Shown piece by piece: positions 18,828 through 28,169 of a DNA stretch of 64,000 nucleotides. Location of the stretch: contig CAJXOG010000005.1 of NCBI GenBank assembly GCA_913057775.1, positions 62,001 through 126,000 of the forward strand. Direction: 5' to 3'. Each line of letters begins with the position of its first letter. Position 1 is the stretch's first letter. The position numbers and the translations under genes are program-made. The notes below the pieces were generated by a model. It did no database searches, had not been told where the DNA came from, and saw only the letters and a list, made by a program, of their open reading frames with translations. The stretch comes from an uncultured Fodinibius sp. Lineage in GTDB: Bacteria; Bacteroidota; Rhodothermia; Balneolales; Balneolaceae.

Positions 18828-21194
18828 ATGAAGGTTGAACACTGTACGCTTTGCGAACTCGAAACCCCGGATCCGCCCGTTAAAGATTCTGACGTAGATG
18901 GCGTGTTTTGCTGCTCTGGATGCCTGCATGTATATAAACTGCTGCAAAATATGGAGGGTGAACAAGCCGACCAGCTTCGCCGGCAAACCATCCAAAAAAG
19001 ACGCAATGAGCAGGAGCAAGATTCGCTACCCGAAGATTACGAAGAAGCATTTTATAAAGTAGGTGGCATGCACTGCTCAACCTGCGAATCGTTTGTAGAA
19101 ACATTGGCAGATCGACAGGATGGTATTTATAAAAGCGAAGCCAGCTATGCTTCTGAAATGATAAAGGTTTACTATGATCCAAAATCAATAAAACCCGAAA
19201 GCCTTCCGGAAAAATTGAGCAAGATGGGCTACAAGGTTAAACCTGTAGAATCATCAGAAAGAGAGGAACAGCTCAATGAAGTGGCCCGCATTATTATCGG
19301 AGGTTTTTTTGGAATTATTGGACTAATGCTGTATTTGCTATTTCTCTATCCCAGCTATTTGGGTGGCGATGGTCTCGTACCATTGACCGATACCGAAAAA
19401 CTGTTTTTCGTTTCTAACATTTTTGTGATGACCACCTTTGTTTTGGGATATACCGGCTTCCCCATTTTACGCGGGGCATGGGTTTCTCTCTCTGTGCTTA
19501 AACCGAATATGGATTTACTCATTACTATAGCAGCCGTCAGTGCCTATTTGTATAGTGTTGGGGCATTACTTACTGGATCATCAGAAGTCTACTTTGATGT
19601 AACCATGGCCATTATTCTGGTCGTATCAATCGGGAATTATTATGAGAAAAAAATCAAGGCAGGAAAGAAAGATCTGCTGGCAAAACTTACTCAAAAACGT
19701 ATTCATCATGCACGCTTGCTCCAAAATGGTGAGACCAACGAGATAGCTGTTGATAACCTAAAGCCGGGAGATCGCGTTTTGGTTAAAGCCGGTGAACACA
19801 TCCCCATTGATGGCACTGTTATAGATGGTCAGGGCGTGGTCAATGAGGCCCTGATGACAGGAGAGTCTATACCCGTTTCGAAAGATGTGGGAGATTCTGT
19901 ACTCAGTGGTACTATTCTTACACAAAACGCCCTCACCATAGAAATAGGTGATACGGTTGAAAGTACCATTGATAACCTAATGCGGATGATGTGGAATATT
20001 CAGTCAGCCCGCCCCGGCCAACAACGGCTGGCTGATCGTATTGCCGCCTGGTTTGTTCCTGCTGTTATCCTTCTGGGGATCATCACCTTTGGCTACCACA
20101 TGATAAGCGGTGCCACCGCTACAGAATCAATGCTTTCATCCCTGGCTGTCCTAATTGTCTCCTGCCCCTGTGCATTAGGACTGGCTACTCCCCTTGCCAT
20201 TGCTTCGGGCATTCGAAGCGGACTGGAACACGAGATTATTTTTAAAACGGCGGCCGTATTCGAAGAACAAATGGATGCCGCTACTGTTGCATTTGATAAA
20301 ACCGGTACGTTAACAACGGGCACTATGCAACTTCTTGATGATGGAGATAATCAACAAGCACTACGTTACGCAGCACAGTTAGAACAATATGCGTCCCATC
20401 CCATTGCTGACCCTATTGCTGCACATACAACAAACCAAAATGGCGTAGATGATTTTAACTCTTATTCTACGGGAATTTCTGGACAAATAGATGGGAAAGA
20501 TATTTTTGTTGGCCAGCCAGAATGGATTAGCAACCAACTACAAATTACTAAAACCCAGTGGGCTAAAATTAACTCTAGTAGAAATGAGGGAAATATCCCC
20601 GTTGCAGTGGGATGGAGTGGACAGGTAGAAAGTATACTCGTTGTAGGTGATCAGATACGGGATGAAGCTCCGAAAATTGTAACTGACCTACAATCAGAAG
20701 GAAAAAAAGTGGCTATCATCACTGGTGATAGCAAGCAGGCAGGCGATGCCATACAGAAAAAGCTCAATCCTGATTTCCTTTTTACTGAAGCGCGTCCTAA
20801 CTCAAAATCCAATATCATTGAAGAGCTAAGAAAATTCGGGCGTATTGCAATGATCGGGGATGGAAGTAATGACGCCCCGGCTCTTGCTCAAGCCGATCTT
20901 GGCATTGCTTTTGGAAACTTAACGGCCATAGCCGCTGATTCTGCTCATATCGTTATTCCGCGAGAACAATTGGCTCTGATTCCTGCTGCCTTTAAGGCCA
21001 TAAAACAAACCAAGAATCGAATCCGTCAGAATTTAGGATGGGCGTTTTTATATAATATCATTACCATCCCTTTGGCTATTGCAGGAACAATCAACCCCCT
21101 ATTTGCCGCCGTAGCCATGGCTACAAGCAGCCTCTTGGTGGTAGGTAACTCATCTCGAGATATGAAGCTTATGAGTGAAAAGTTTTATTCTTGA
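18828..21194 (+). CDS. CcoI/FixI-like copper P1B-type ATPase
   Basis: 788 residues. The N-terminus has a cysteine-rich metal domain (CTLC, then FCCSGCLHVY, residues 6-36) found in the CcoI/FixI/CtpA-type ATPases that supply copper to haem-copper oxidases. A heavy-metal-associated domain with GGMHCSTC follows near residue 80, then about eight membrane helices. The copper-translocating SCPCALGLATPLA, phosphorylation site DKTGTLT and hinge GDGSNDAPALAQAD are intact. The ba3 oxidase genes lie next to it on the opposite strand, which supports oxidase assembly over bulk copper resistance. Its 3' end overlaps the convergent 186-residue gene by 10 bases. Confidence 0.93.
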   Translation: MKVEHCTLCELETPDPPVKDSDVDGVFCCSGCLHVYKLLQNMEGEQADQLRRQTIQKRRNEQEQDSLPEDYEEAFYKVGGMHCSTCESFVETLADRQDGIYKSEASYASEMIKVYYDPKSIKPESLPEKLSKMGYKVKPVESSEREEQLNEVARIIIGGFFGIIGLMLYLLFLYPSYLGGDGLVPLTDTEKLFFVSNIFVMTTFVLGYTGFPILRGAWVSLSVLKPNMDLLITIAAVSAYLYSVGALLTGSSEVYFDVTMAIILVVSIGNYYEKKIKAGKKDLLAKLTQKRIHHARLLQNGETNEIAVDNLKPGDRVLVKAGEHIPIDGTVIDGQGVVNEALMTGESIPVSKDVGDSVLSGTILTQNALTIEIGDTVESTIDNLMRMMWNIQSARPGQQRLADRIAAWFVPAVILLGIITFGYHMISGATATESMLSSLAVLIVSCPCALGLATPLAIASGIRSGLEHEIIFKTAAVFEEQMDAATVAFDKTGTLTTGTMQLLDDGDNQQALRYAAQLEQYASHPIADPIAAHTTNQNGVDDFNSYSTGISGQIDGKDIFVGQPEWISNQLQITKTQWAKINSSRNEGNIPVAVGWSGQVESILVVGDQIRDEAPKIVTDLQSEGKKVAIITGDSKQAGDAIQKKLNPDFLFTEARPNSKSNIIEELRKFGRIAMIGDGSNDAPALAQADLGIAFGNLTAIAADSAHIVIPREQLALIPAAFKAIKQTKNRIRQNLGWAFLYNIITIPLAIAGTINPLFAAVAMATSSLLVVGNSSRDMKLMSEKFYS

Positions 21195-21745
21195 TTGTAC
21201 CGAACCGGTATCTTTTCCAAAGGTACTTCTTGGCTTATCTGATATGTAGAATCTGCTGCTGCTCCTTGATACATGCTTATAAACAGCTTCGTGGGAATAT
21301 CGCCATTGGGCAAAATCCATTCGCCATATGCTTGAGCCGGTACCAACTGCTGAAATTTCCAAATATTGCTGTCATTACTCATTAAAACCTTATCACTCTG
21401 CAATATCAGGCTGTCAACTTGGATTTGCAGCTTATCCTGACTTATGCTGTCTACTGATGTCAAACCCAATACAAACCGCCACTCCTGTGTACTCACCTTC
21501 ACACGAAGCTGATCAATAAGAACCGCTGTCTCCTGATCAGCAAAAAGAGTGTCTCCCTCACCAAATCCCCGCACATCTGCCACATTGGAATCCTGACCAT
21601 TTACATCCTCCTCATCTTCAAAAATCTGAACATTAATCAAGTTGAAAAGGGTCATCAACTCCACCAATACAGGAATGCCAATTCCCACAATTACTAAAAT
21701 TTTTACCAACCGTTTTGTGGAACTATTCGATTGTTCTTCATTCAT
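21185..21745 (-). CDS. membrane-anchored protein of unknown function
   Basis: 186 residues. One N-terminal membrane helix (LVKILVIVGIGIPVLVELMTLFNLI, about residues 13-37) is followed by an acidic linker and a probable extracytoplasmic domain with few aromatic residues and no cysteine. No family is recognised. It lies between the copper ATPase and the ba3 oxidase but is separated from the oxidase by a terminator, so it has its own promoter. Location alone suggests, but does not show, a link to the respiratory block. Confidence 0.75.
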   Translation of the reverse strand: MNEEQSNSSTKRLVKILVIVGIGIPVLVELMTLFNLINVQIFEDEEDVNGQDSNVADVRGFGEGDTLFADQETAVLIDQLRVKVSTQEWRFVLGLTSVDSISQDKLQIQVDSLILQSDKVLMSNDSNIWKFQQLVPAQAYGEWILPNGDIPTKLFISMYQGAAADSTYQISQEVPLEKIPVRYNQE

Positions 21746-21784
21746 TACTTTCTGTTAAACCATTTAATCATTAATGACACTTCG

Positions 21785-21830
21785 TTAAAAACAAAAAGCC
21801 CTTGTCCGTTTAAAACAGTAACAGACAAGG
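21785..21830 (-). terminator. intrinsic terminator of the ba3 oxidase operon
   Basis: CCTTGTC (21800-21806) and GACAAGG (21824-21830) form a stem; on the minus strand it is followed by GCTTTTTGTTTTT. It is 30 bases after the subunit I stop. Confidence 0.85.
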
Positions 21831-21860
21831 ACTCTCTTTCATCTAACAAATTTCAGGTTA

Positions 21861-23537
21861 TCAAGAGGGTCTTGGTAGTGCTCCGGGTGAGAAGATACCG
21901 TCGGCCACCATTTCCCAAAGTGGGAACGCATAAGCCAGAACTACAAGTACAAGTGCCAGCGTAAACCAGAGCTTCATGTTATCCAGTATAGCCGGTGTAT
22001 GTTCAACACCTGACAATGGTTCGGGAATATGATCATCAACAGGTTTGTCGGATTTTTCCCCGGCAAGCCACGAGGCTACCACGACCCAAAGAAAGAGTAT
22101 CAGTGAAATAGTAAGTATGGTTCCACCAATAGCAATCTGCCATTTCATTTCGGCCATCGTTCCAAAAATAGGTTCAAAATCAAAACCCATGTATTCGGGT
22201 TCTGCCGTACGACGGGGTACGCCGGCAAGTCCAGCCCGGTGCATCGCGTTCGACATCAATGTCATCCCCAAGAACCATGCATATGGCTGTATCAAGGCAA
22301 GCGTTTTATGCTTGAGTTTTCTACCGGTAAGCTGTGGTAGCAGCCAGTATGTTATAGCCATAAAAGTTAAAGCTACCGCTGTTCCCACAGTCAGGTGAAA
22401 GTGCCCAGGCACCCATATCGTATTGTGAATTAACAAATTAATATTCATCGACGCGTTAATCATCCCGCTAAAACCACCGGCGGCAAACATTATTCCTGCA
22501 AAAGCACAACCTACAAAAGCGGGGCTGTCCCATGGTAACTTTCCAATCCATTTTAGATACCCTTTCCCTCCACGCTGGCGTGCTCCATGTTCCATACTTG
22601 CCACAACCGTAAATAGCGTGATCAAACTAGGGAGCAATAGCAGCAGCGTTGTTGCCATAGCGTAGAATTTAAACCCAACGGAAATGCCTGCATCCGCATA
22701 TTGGTGGTGGTATCCTACCGGAGTCGAAAGCAGTAAGAAGATGACAAAGACAATTCGGGTCATTGAATCACTGAACAAGCGTCCGCCAGAAAGCTTCGGC
22801 AAAATAGCATACCATACGTAGTAAGCTGGCAACAACCAAAAATACACAACAGCATGACCAAAGAACCAAAATAGTGTTCTCGGCAATAGGGGTTCAATTT
22901 CCGTAACCCACCCAAGCGACCAGGGAATTAACAGCCCCACAACCTCGAGCGCCAAGCCGATGGTACATACGTACCACATCAGCATGGTAAACAGAGTCAT
23001 AAAAGTGAGGATAGGAATCCGTTCATTGGGATTATCTGCGCGCCATTTTCGGTACGACCAGAACCAGTCTGCACCAGCCATCCATGAGCCTATCAATACA
23101 AGTGCCAAGCCAATATAAAACATGGGATGAGCCTGTAAAGGCGGATAAAAAGTATAGAGCACAGCAGCTCGGATCGAACTATCCGGAACGAGCCCTCCCA
23201 GAATGGCCACGGTTGCCATTACCAATCCAATAGTCATCAGCCAAAACCATGACCAGGTAAACGTCAAATTTTCGGGTTCACGATCGAGGCTTCTCGTTAC
23301 GCCCCAAACAAATAGGCCGGCAATAAAAAAGGTCGTAAATATTAATGCCAGCAGTACGCCATGTCCTGTTAATAGCGTATAATATTCCCCGGAGTTAATA
23401 AATCCGCGAAATACATTGGTGCGATGGAGGGCTTGAACGAATCCAAACAGCCCCCCGATAGCGAGCGCTATAAAAGCAACAATGAAATTAGCCTTGGCAA
23501 CTTTTGCAGCTTTCGGATACTTGTGTAAGAATGTCAT
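21861..23537 (-). CDS. cbaA: ba3-type cytochrome c oxidase subunit I
   Basis: 558 residues, 12-13 membrane helices. It is the catalytic haem-copper subunit that reduces O2 to water and pumps protons. Conserved parts are HGVLLALIFTTFF (haem b ligand helix), FFGHAVVYFWLLPAYYVWY (CuB His and the His-Tyr pair), YHHQYAD (two CuB His), and VPGHFHLTVGTAVALTF (haem ligands). These fit the B-family (ba3) oxidases rather than the A-family. The start overlaps the subunit II stop by four bases (ATGA), so the two are translationally coupled. No subunit III gene is present, as expected for ba3 enzymes. Confidence 0.96.
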   Translation of the reverse strand: MTFLHKYPKAAKVAKANFIVAFIALAIGGLFGFVQALHRTNVFRGFINSGEYYTLLTGHGVLLALIFTTFFIAGLFVWGVTRSLDREPENLTFTWSWFWLMTIGLVMATVAILGGLVPDSSIRAAVLYTFYPPLQAHPMFYIGLALVLIGSWMAGADWFWSYRKWRADNPNERIPILTFMTLFTMLMWYVCTIGLALEVVGLLIPWSLGWVTEIEPLLPRTLFWFFGHAVVYFWLLPAYYVWYAILPKLSGGRLFSDSMTRIVFVIFLLLSTPVGYHHQYADAGISVGFKFYAMATTLLLLLPSLITLFTVVASMEHGARQRGGKGYLKWIGKLPWDSPAFVGCAFAGIMFAAGGFSGMINASMNINLLIHNTIWVPGHFHLTVGTAVALTFMAITYWLLPQLTGRKLKHKTLALIQPYAWFLGMTLMSNAMHRAGLAGVPRRTAEPEYMGFDFEPIFGTMAEMKWQIAIGGTILTISLILFLWVVVASWLAGEKSDKPVDDHIPEPLSGVEHTPAILDNMKLWFTLALVLVVLAYAFPLWEMVADGIFSPGALPRPS

Positions 23538-24052
23538 TCTACCAGATTACTTATATCAAACTCAGATTTAGGTACTACTTTAATTTTACCCTCCATCACA
23601 TGGTGGGCCGGTCCGCAATATTCATTACAGACAATACCATACTCTCGTACTTCAGGAAAGATAGTCGTAAACTTTGCTACCTGTCCCGGAATAGCCATGG
23701 TATTTAAATTGGTCCCCGCTACATCAAAACCGTGCAATACATCAGGACTTGTTACATAAAACGTAACCCTGGTATCTACCGGTACTTCTATAGGTTGTGC
23801 AGTACCCGGATTAAAAGCAAACTGAATGGTCTGCACGTAAACTTCGTATTCAGTCTGCCCGTTTCGAGTAACTTCCCGAACCCCAGGATTACCAAAAGGC
23901 GTATCTTCCAGGTTTTGGGGGTCAATGGTTGCATGATCTCCAATTACCTTTAAATCCATCGCTACAAAACCATACACTACGGTAGCGATAAAGAAGGCAA
24001 TCAGTACAAAGGATAACTTTATCCAGAACTGTTCGAACTTATGTATATGCAT
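23534..24052 (-). CDS. cbaB: cytochrome c oxidase subunit II (CuA)
   Basis: 172 residues with one N-terminal membrane helix (LSFVLIAFFIATVVYGFVAM) and an exported cupredoxin domain. The CuA ligands are in place: His in DVLHGFDVAGT, then Cys, Glu and Cys in CNEYCGPAHH and the Met in VMEGKI. It takes electrons from cytochrome c and passes them to subunit I. It sits between the IIa and I genes. Confidence 0.96.
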   Translation of the reverse strand: MHIHKFEQFWIKLSFVLIAFFIATVVYGFVAMDLKVIGDHATIDPQNLEDTPFGNPGVREVTRNGQTEYEVYVQTIQFAFNPGTAQPIEVPVDTRVTFYVTSPDVLHGFDVAGTNLNTMAIPGQVAKFTTIFPEVREYGIVCNEYCGPAHHVMEGKIKVVPKSEFDISNLVE

Positions 24053-24068
24053 ATTGTTGGTTTGTTAA

Positions 24069-24284
24069 CTAATCTATGATGGAAGGAGCATTTCCGGCAA
24101 ATTCCACGAAATACATGAAAACCCACATCAAAGCTACAATAGCAAAGTAGATTAACGTAAGGGTTAATGTACCATAAGGTTGGAATTCATCGATTGTTAT
24201 TTCGCGCTCAATATCCGGATCCCGCTCTTCCCAATTCTTTGCAGAATCAGCGTTATCGTTTGATTGGTTTAAATCTTCGGTCAT
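24069..24284 (-). CDS. cytochrome c oxidase subunit IIa-like small protein
   Basis: 71 residues from the Met at 24284 (an in-frame Met at 24320 would add 12 residues). An acidic N-terminus is followed by one C-terminal membrane helix, GTLTLTLIYFAIVALMWVFM, which matches the single-helix subunit IIa of ba3 oxidases, where it replaces the first helix of subunit II. It is the first gene of the oxidase operon, 16 bases before subunit II. Identification rests on the helix pattern and on gene order. Confidence 0.8.
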   Translation of the reverse strand: MTEDLNQSNDNADSAKNWEERDPDIEREITIDEFQPYGTLTLTLIYFAIVALMWVFMYFVEFAGNAPSIID

Positions 24285-24384
24285 AACAGTAGGCTTTATT
24301 ATGAGTTTAACATGCCTCAATGTTTTGAGACAATTAAGTACTAAATAGCCATAAGATCAACCTCTTTTATTATTTAGATTGATT

Positions 24385-25488
24385 TCATTCCTGAGTTATC
24401 ATCTCCGATGCCCCGCGTCCAACTTCCATCCCAATAGCAATACCCATACCGCTAAGACCTGCGGCGACAAATCGACTCTGATCAAGCTGTTTTACAATAG
24501 GTGTTTTCGTTGATGAGAACCCCATAATCCCCGACCACTCGTAGTCGACCTTCCAATGGTTCCCAAGCTTTAGTATTTGTGAGACAAATTTTTTGAGATG
24601 ATTTTTAATCATTTCATTGGTTCCAAATTGATCGGTCTGCTCCCCATCTTTATCTAAATTCCGAGCACCGCCAATTAGCAAGCAATTACCCACATTTCGG
24701 AAATATATATAACCTCTATCGTGATGGAATATGCCCTTCCACGGCAAATTCTCCTGTTCATCTGTTACCATCACAAATCCGCGCGCCGGATTGATCTCAA
24801 TATCAGGGAGCAACCTTCGAACAAATCCATTAGCGGCAAACAATATATTATCAGATTGGACTTCCGGTCCATTTGTGATTCGAACAATCCCACCCTTAGT
24901 CACATCCTCCACCTTGCTATTCCACTTGATATCCACCCCTACAGAACTCACCTTCTTTGCCAGCGTTTCCATCATTTTACCCGGATGCAATGCTCCTTCC
25001 AACCTATTTCGAATTACCGGATATCCTTCCAGTTCCTCGATAGAATATACTTCTTTCTCATCGACCAGCTCTTTCATCCAACCATTAAACCGATGAATTT
25101 CGGAAACTACTTCTTCGAACTCCTCCTGCGATCTAAAAAACTCAAACCCACCACAATGATCATAGCCAATTGCTTCTTCACCCAGCGTTTCTTTCAACAG
25201 CTTAAGTCCTTCATAACGTCGTTTAATACGCCTTTTGATATTGTTCTCAGATTCCTTTTCCATATCTGCCAGATGTTCGCCAATCGACCCAATACAAGCA
25301 AAACCGGCATTGCGCGTACTGGCCCCCTGTGGCAAAAACCCCCGTTCAAGTACCGCTACTCTGGCTGATGGATTTTCCTGCTTATAAAACAGGGCTGAAG
25401 ATAATCCTACTATACCGGCACCAACAACGACAAGATCATAAGCCTTTAAAAATGAATCTTTTTCCCAGAACGATGATGAATAACTCAT
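24385..25488 (-). CDS. FAD-dependent amine/amino-acid oxidoreductase (DAO family)
   Basis: 367 residues. The N-terminal dinucleotide-binding motif is DLVVVGAGIVGLSSALFY with VAVLERG at the end of the second strand. STRNAGFACIGS fits the DAO/DadA group that oxidises secondary or alpha-amino acids. The C-terminal GIMGFSSTKTPIVKQL and AAGLSGMGIAIGMEVG complete the FAD site. The Met at 25488 is preferred to one at 25542, which would overlap the upstream amidohydrolase gene. Substrate not determined. It is probably cotranscribed with the M20 amidohydrolase, 31 bases upstream. Confidence 0.88.
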   Translation of the reverse strand: MSYSSSFWEKDSFLKAYDLVVVGAGIVGLSSALFYKQENPSARVAVLERGFLPQGASTRNAGFACIGSIGEHLADMEKESENNIKRRIKRRYEGLKLLKETLGEEAIGYDHCGGFEFFRSQEEFEEVVSEIHRFNGWMKELVDEKEVYSIEELEGYPVIRNRLEGALHPGKMMETLAKKVSSVGVDIKWNSKVEDVTKGGIVRITNGPEVQSDNILFAANGFVRRLLPDIEINPARGFVMVTDEQENLPWKGIFHHDRGYIYFRNVGNCLLIGGARNLDKDGEQTDQFGTNEMIKNHLKKFVSQILKLGNHWKVDYEWSGIMGFSSTKTPIVKQLDQSRFVAAGLSGMGIAIGMEVGRGASEMITQE

Positions 25489-25519
25489 ACTTAAAAAATA
25501 TTTATTTAAATGCAGGTCA

Positions 25520-26716
25520 TTAGCTTTTTGGAATCGGCTCAAAAACTACCGACGCCATCAAAGCGGCCCCCGTTAAAAAACAATCTTCATCAATATTATA
25601 TTTGGGATGATGCCAGCTGTAAGTTGAATCTGTCTTTTTACCTCCACTTCCCAAAAAGAAAAAAGCGCCAGGAAACTCTTGCTGATAAAAGGCAAAATCT
25701 TCACCGGCCATAATAGGATCATCCAATAGATGTACTTGTTCTTCCCCTAAGATATTTTGGGCTACATGAACCAAGTTATCTGTCGCCCAATCAGTATTCG
25801 TAACTGCAGGATATCCGTAATCAAAGTCAAAAGTGTACTTCCCGCCGGACGCTTCCGTCACACCTTTGACAATAGCCTCAATACGATTCTTAATCATGTC
25901 GGCCGTTTCCTGGGCAAAGGTTCTCACCGTGCCGAGTAATTCAACTTTTTCAGGAATAATATTATGAGCTGATCCTCCCCGAATCTTCCCCACGGTCACG
26001 ACTGCTGGTTCGGTGGGATTCACGTTTCGGCTAACAATCGTTTGCAGCTGATTTACAATCTGTGAAGCCATCACAATGGGATCTACCGCCTGATGTGGAG
26101 AAGCTGCATGACCGCCCTTGCCAATAACTTCAATCTTGAACTCATCGGGACGTGCCATCAACGGCCCCTCTCTTACGGCAATTTGCCCGGGTTCCAACTC
26201 AGGATAGGAATGCAATCCGTAAATGACATCTACGCCCTTCTCCTGCAGGTATCCCGTTTCACAGAGAAGCCGTCCCCCGCCCGGCAACTTTTCTTCACCC
26301 GGTTGAAATACAAGCAATACCGTGCCCTCTATTTCATCCCTCAAATCCGCAAGAATATGGGCTGCGCCCAGTAAATTCGCGGTGTGAGCATCATGTCCAC
26401 AACAGTGCGCAACACCTTCATTTTCTGATAAAAACTCTTCTTTATGATCTCCCTCCTCGGCAATGGGTAACGCATCAATATCAGCACGCAGAGCCACAAC
26501 TCTTGAGGATGGCTTTCCTCCTTCAATAATCCCTATACAACCTGTTTCAAGCGGGCGATCTACCGGAATATTCAGCTTATCAAGCTGATTGATAATAAAT
26601 TTAGTCGTTTCATGCTCTTGATAACTCAGCTCCGGGTGGCGATGCAGGTGGCGACGAATATCCACCATTTTGCTATGATATACTTTTGCCTTCTCTTTAA
26701 ATTTAGTTACTTCCAT
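25520..26716 (-). CDS. M20-family amidohydrolase (HipO type)
   Basis: 398 residues. Metal-dependent amidohydrolases of this group cleave N-acyl amino acids or similar amides. The di-metal site is visible: HCCGHDAHTANLLGAA (Cys and His ligands), FQPGEEKLPGG (catalytic Glu pair), YGLHSYPELEPGQ, the dimerisation-domain GKGGHAASPHQAVDPI and C-terminal DPIMAGEDFAFY. The usual HACGHD motif is HCCGHD here, a conservative change. With the FAD oxidoreductase it may form an amino-acid amide or N-acyl amino-acid pathway, but the link is positional only. Confidence 0.93.
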   Translation of the reverse strand: MEVTKFKEKAKVYHSKMVDIRRHLHRHPELSYQEHETTKFIINQLDKLNIPVDRPLETGCIGIIEGGKPSSRVVALRADIDALPIAEEGDHKEEFLSENEGVAHCCGHDAHTANLLGAAHILADLRDEIEGTVLLVFQPGEEKLPGGGRLLCETGYLQEKGVDVIYGLHSYPELEPGQIAVREGPLMARPDEFKIEVIGKGGHAASPHQAVDPIVMASQIVNQLQTIVSRNVNPTEPAVVTVGKIRGGSAHNIIPEKVELLGTVRTFAQETADMIKNRIEAIVKGVTEASGGKYTFDFDYGYPAVTNTDWATDNLVHVAQNILGEEQVHLLDDPIMAGEDFAFYQQEFPGAFFFLGSGGKKTDSTYSWHHPKYNIDEDCFLTGAALMASVVFEPIPKS

Positions 26717-26861
26717 ACGTCCTTTTTTAATTGGAATGGATTGTTTCTGAAAATAGAAATTTTATTGAAGTCTTGAGGATATTTCTGCAACAATATCAAC
26801 GTAGTATTCGTAAGCTTTTTAAGTTAAACAATGCATCATCCAATTACTTAACCAGAAAACC

Positions 26862-28169
26862 ATGATTAAGCGTAATATTTCCTGGGAAATTGTATTAGCC
26901 GGTGTCACCTTTATCGGCATTGCTATTTATCTACTTTCTAACATTTCTTCTCCTGATGCTTCTTCAAAAACTTCCGTTTCGCAATCGGAAAGAAATATTC
27001 GGTCGGCTCCAACATCCCCTTCGATGCCGAGCTCTATTGTAATCGATCTTCAAAACTTGGAATCGCTTAAAAACCTTGAGGAGCTTCGCAACATCGACAA
27101 TCTGGAAAACCTCAAACAACTTGAATTCGAAATCAAGAATCTCGACAAATTTATACAGCAGCATGCGCAAAAAGATTTCCATAAGGAAAGCTTAGAAGTT
27201 GAACTGCAACAACTCGAGCAGGAGCTTCAAAAGATTAACCAAAATGATTTCAACGTCAAGCTTCAAGACCAAAAGTTATATATTAACCGAAAATACGATG
27301 TAGAGGAATCGCAATGGACAGAAGTGAGCTCTGGCGTTTTTGTCTATCAATACTCGTTTACTGTCGACGATTTAGAATCAATGGATTTCTCAGTCGATTT
27401 TGGCAATCTCAACGTCATCGGCAATGGTTCATCAAGCAGTAAAATAACGCTTCGCGCAACCGGTGATATTGATGATCCTGCGGTCATCGCTCAAGGATTA
27501 AATATCCAAAAAAACATCAACACTACTAACGCCAAATTTGAGGTAAACTCTGCCAACGGAAATTCTATTTCCGAAAAAATAAATCTGGAAGCGACGTTGT
27601 CAGTCCCCAAAAATATTGCCCTCCTGGCTAAAACAGCTGGAGGACATGTTACCGCAAGTCAATTAAAAAATTCCCAACAACTAAGTACTTCGGGAGGCCA
27701 CATTACCCTCTCAGATATTGAAGGAACCACCAATGCTAAAACAGGCGGAGGACATATTACAGCCAATCGAGTTTTTGGTGATATAAAGATGAGCACAGGC
27801 GGTGGGCATATCAAAATGCAAGACACCGGTGGTAATCTGGAGGTCAAAACCGGAGGCGGACATATTAATATACAGAATGGAGAAGGCAGTATTTCTGCCA
27901 AAACTTCCGGTGGCAATATATCTTCTACTATTACATCAGCTCAAGATCAGTTACGCTTCTCTACTTCTGCCGGCAATGTTTCGCTTTCGTTGCCAATGGA
28001 TATTGCTGCTGACCTCGATATATCCGGTACGTCGGCAAGTTTAGATGATGGATTCAATTTTAATGGCACAAAAAATCAAGGAAGTATCACCGGAACACTA
28101 AATGGTGGAGGACTGCCAATCGTTATAAATTGCGGATATGGAAATGTTAATATCAGTACTAATGATTGA
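26862..28169 (+). CDS. membrane-anchored DUF4097-like beta-repeat protein
   Basis: 435 residues. An N-terminal membrane helix (IVLAGVTFIGIAIYLLSNI) is followed by a leucine/glutamine-rich coiled coil (about residues 60-130) and a C-terminal beta domain. The latter has at least five repeats with the core TGGGHI or SGGHI spaced about 18-22 residues apart, as in DUF4097/DUF4098 beta-solenoid proteins. The function of this family is unknown. The stop codon overlaps the mnmD start codon (TGATG), so the two are translationally coupled. Confidence 0.8.
   Translation: MIKRNISWEIVLAGVTFIGIAIYLLSNISSPDASSKTSVSQSERNIRSAPTSPSMPSSIVIDLQNLESLKNLEELRNIDNLENLKQLEFEIKNLDKFIQQHAQKDFHKESLEVELQQLEQELQKINQNDFNVKLQDQKLYINRKYDVEESQWTEVSSGVFVYQYSFTVDDLESMDFSVDFGNLNVIGNGSSSSKITLRATGDIDDPAVIAQGLNIQKNINTTNAKFEVNSANGNSISEKINLEATLSVPKNIALLAKTAGGHVTASQLKNSQQLSTSGGHITLSDIEGTTNAKTGGGHITANRVFGDIKMSTGGGHIKMQDTGGNLEVKTGGGHINIQNGEGSISAKTSGGNISSTITSAQDQLRFSTSAGNVSLSLPMDIAADLDISGTSASLDDGFNFNGTKNQGSITGTLNGGGLPIVINCGYGNVNISTND

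Noticed and set aside
24721-25368. 215-codon frame on the + strand
   Set aside because: Antisense to the FAD oxidoreductase, whose motifs are intact.
27620-27900. possible CRISPR array or DNA tandem repeat
   Set aside because: The repeats are at protein level (GGGHI motif); the DNA copies vary and have no constant spacers.
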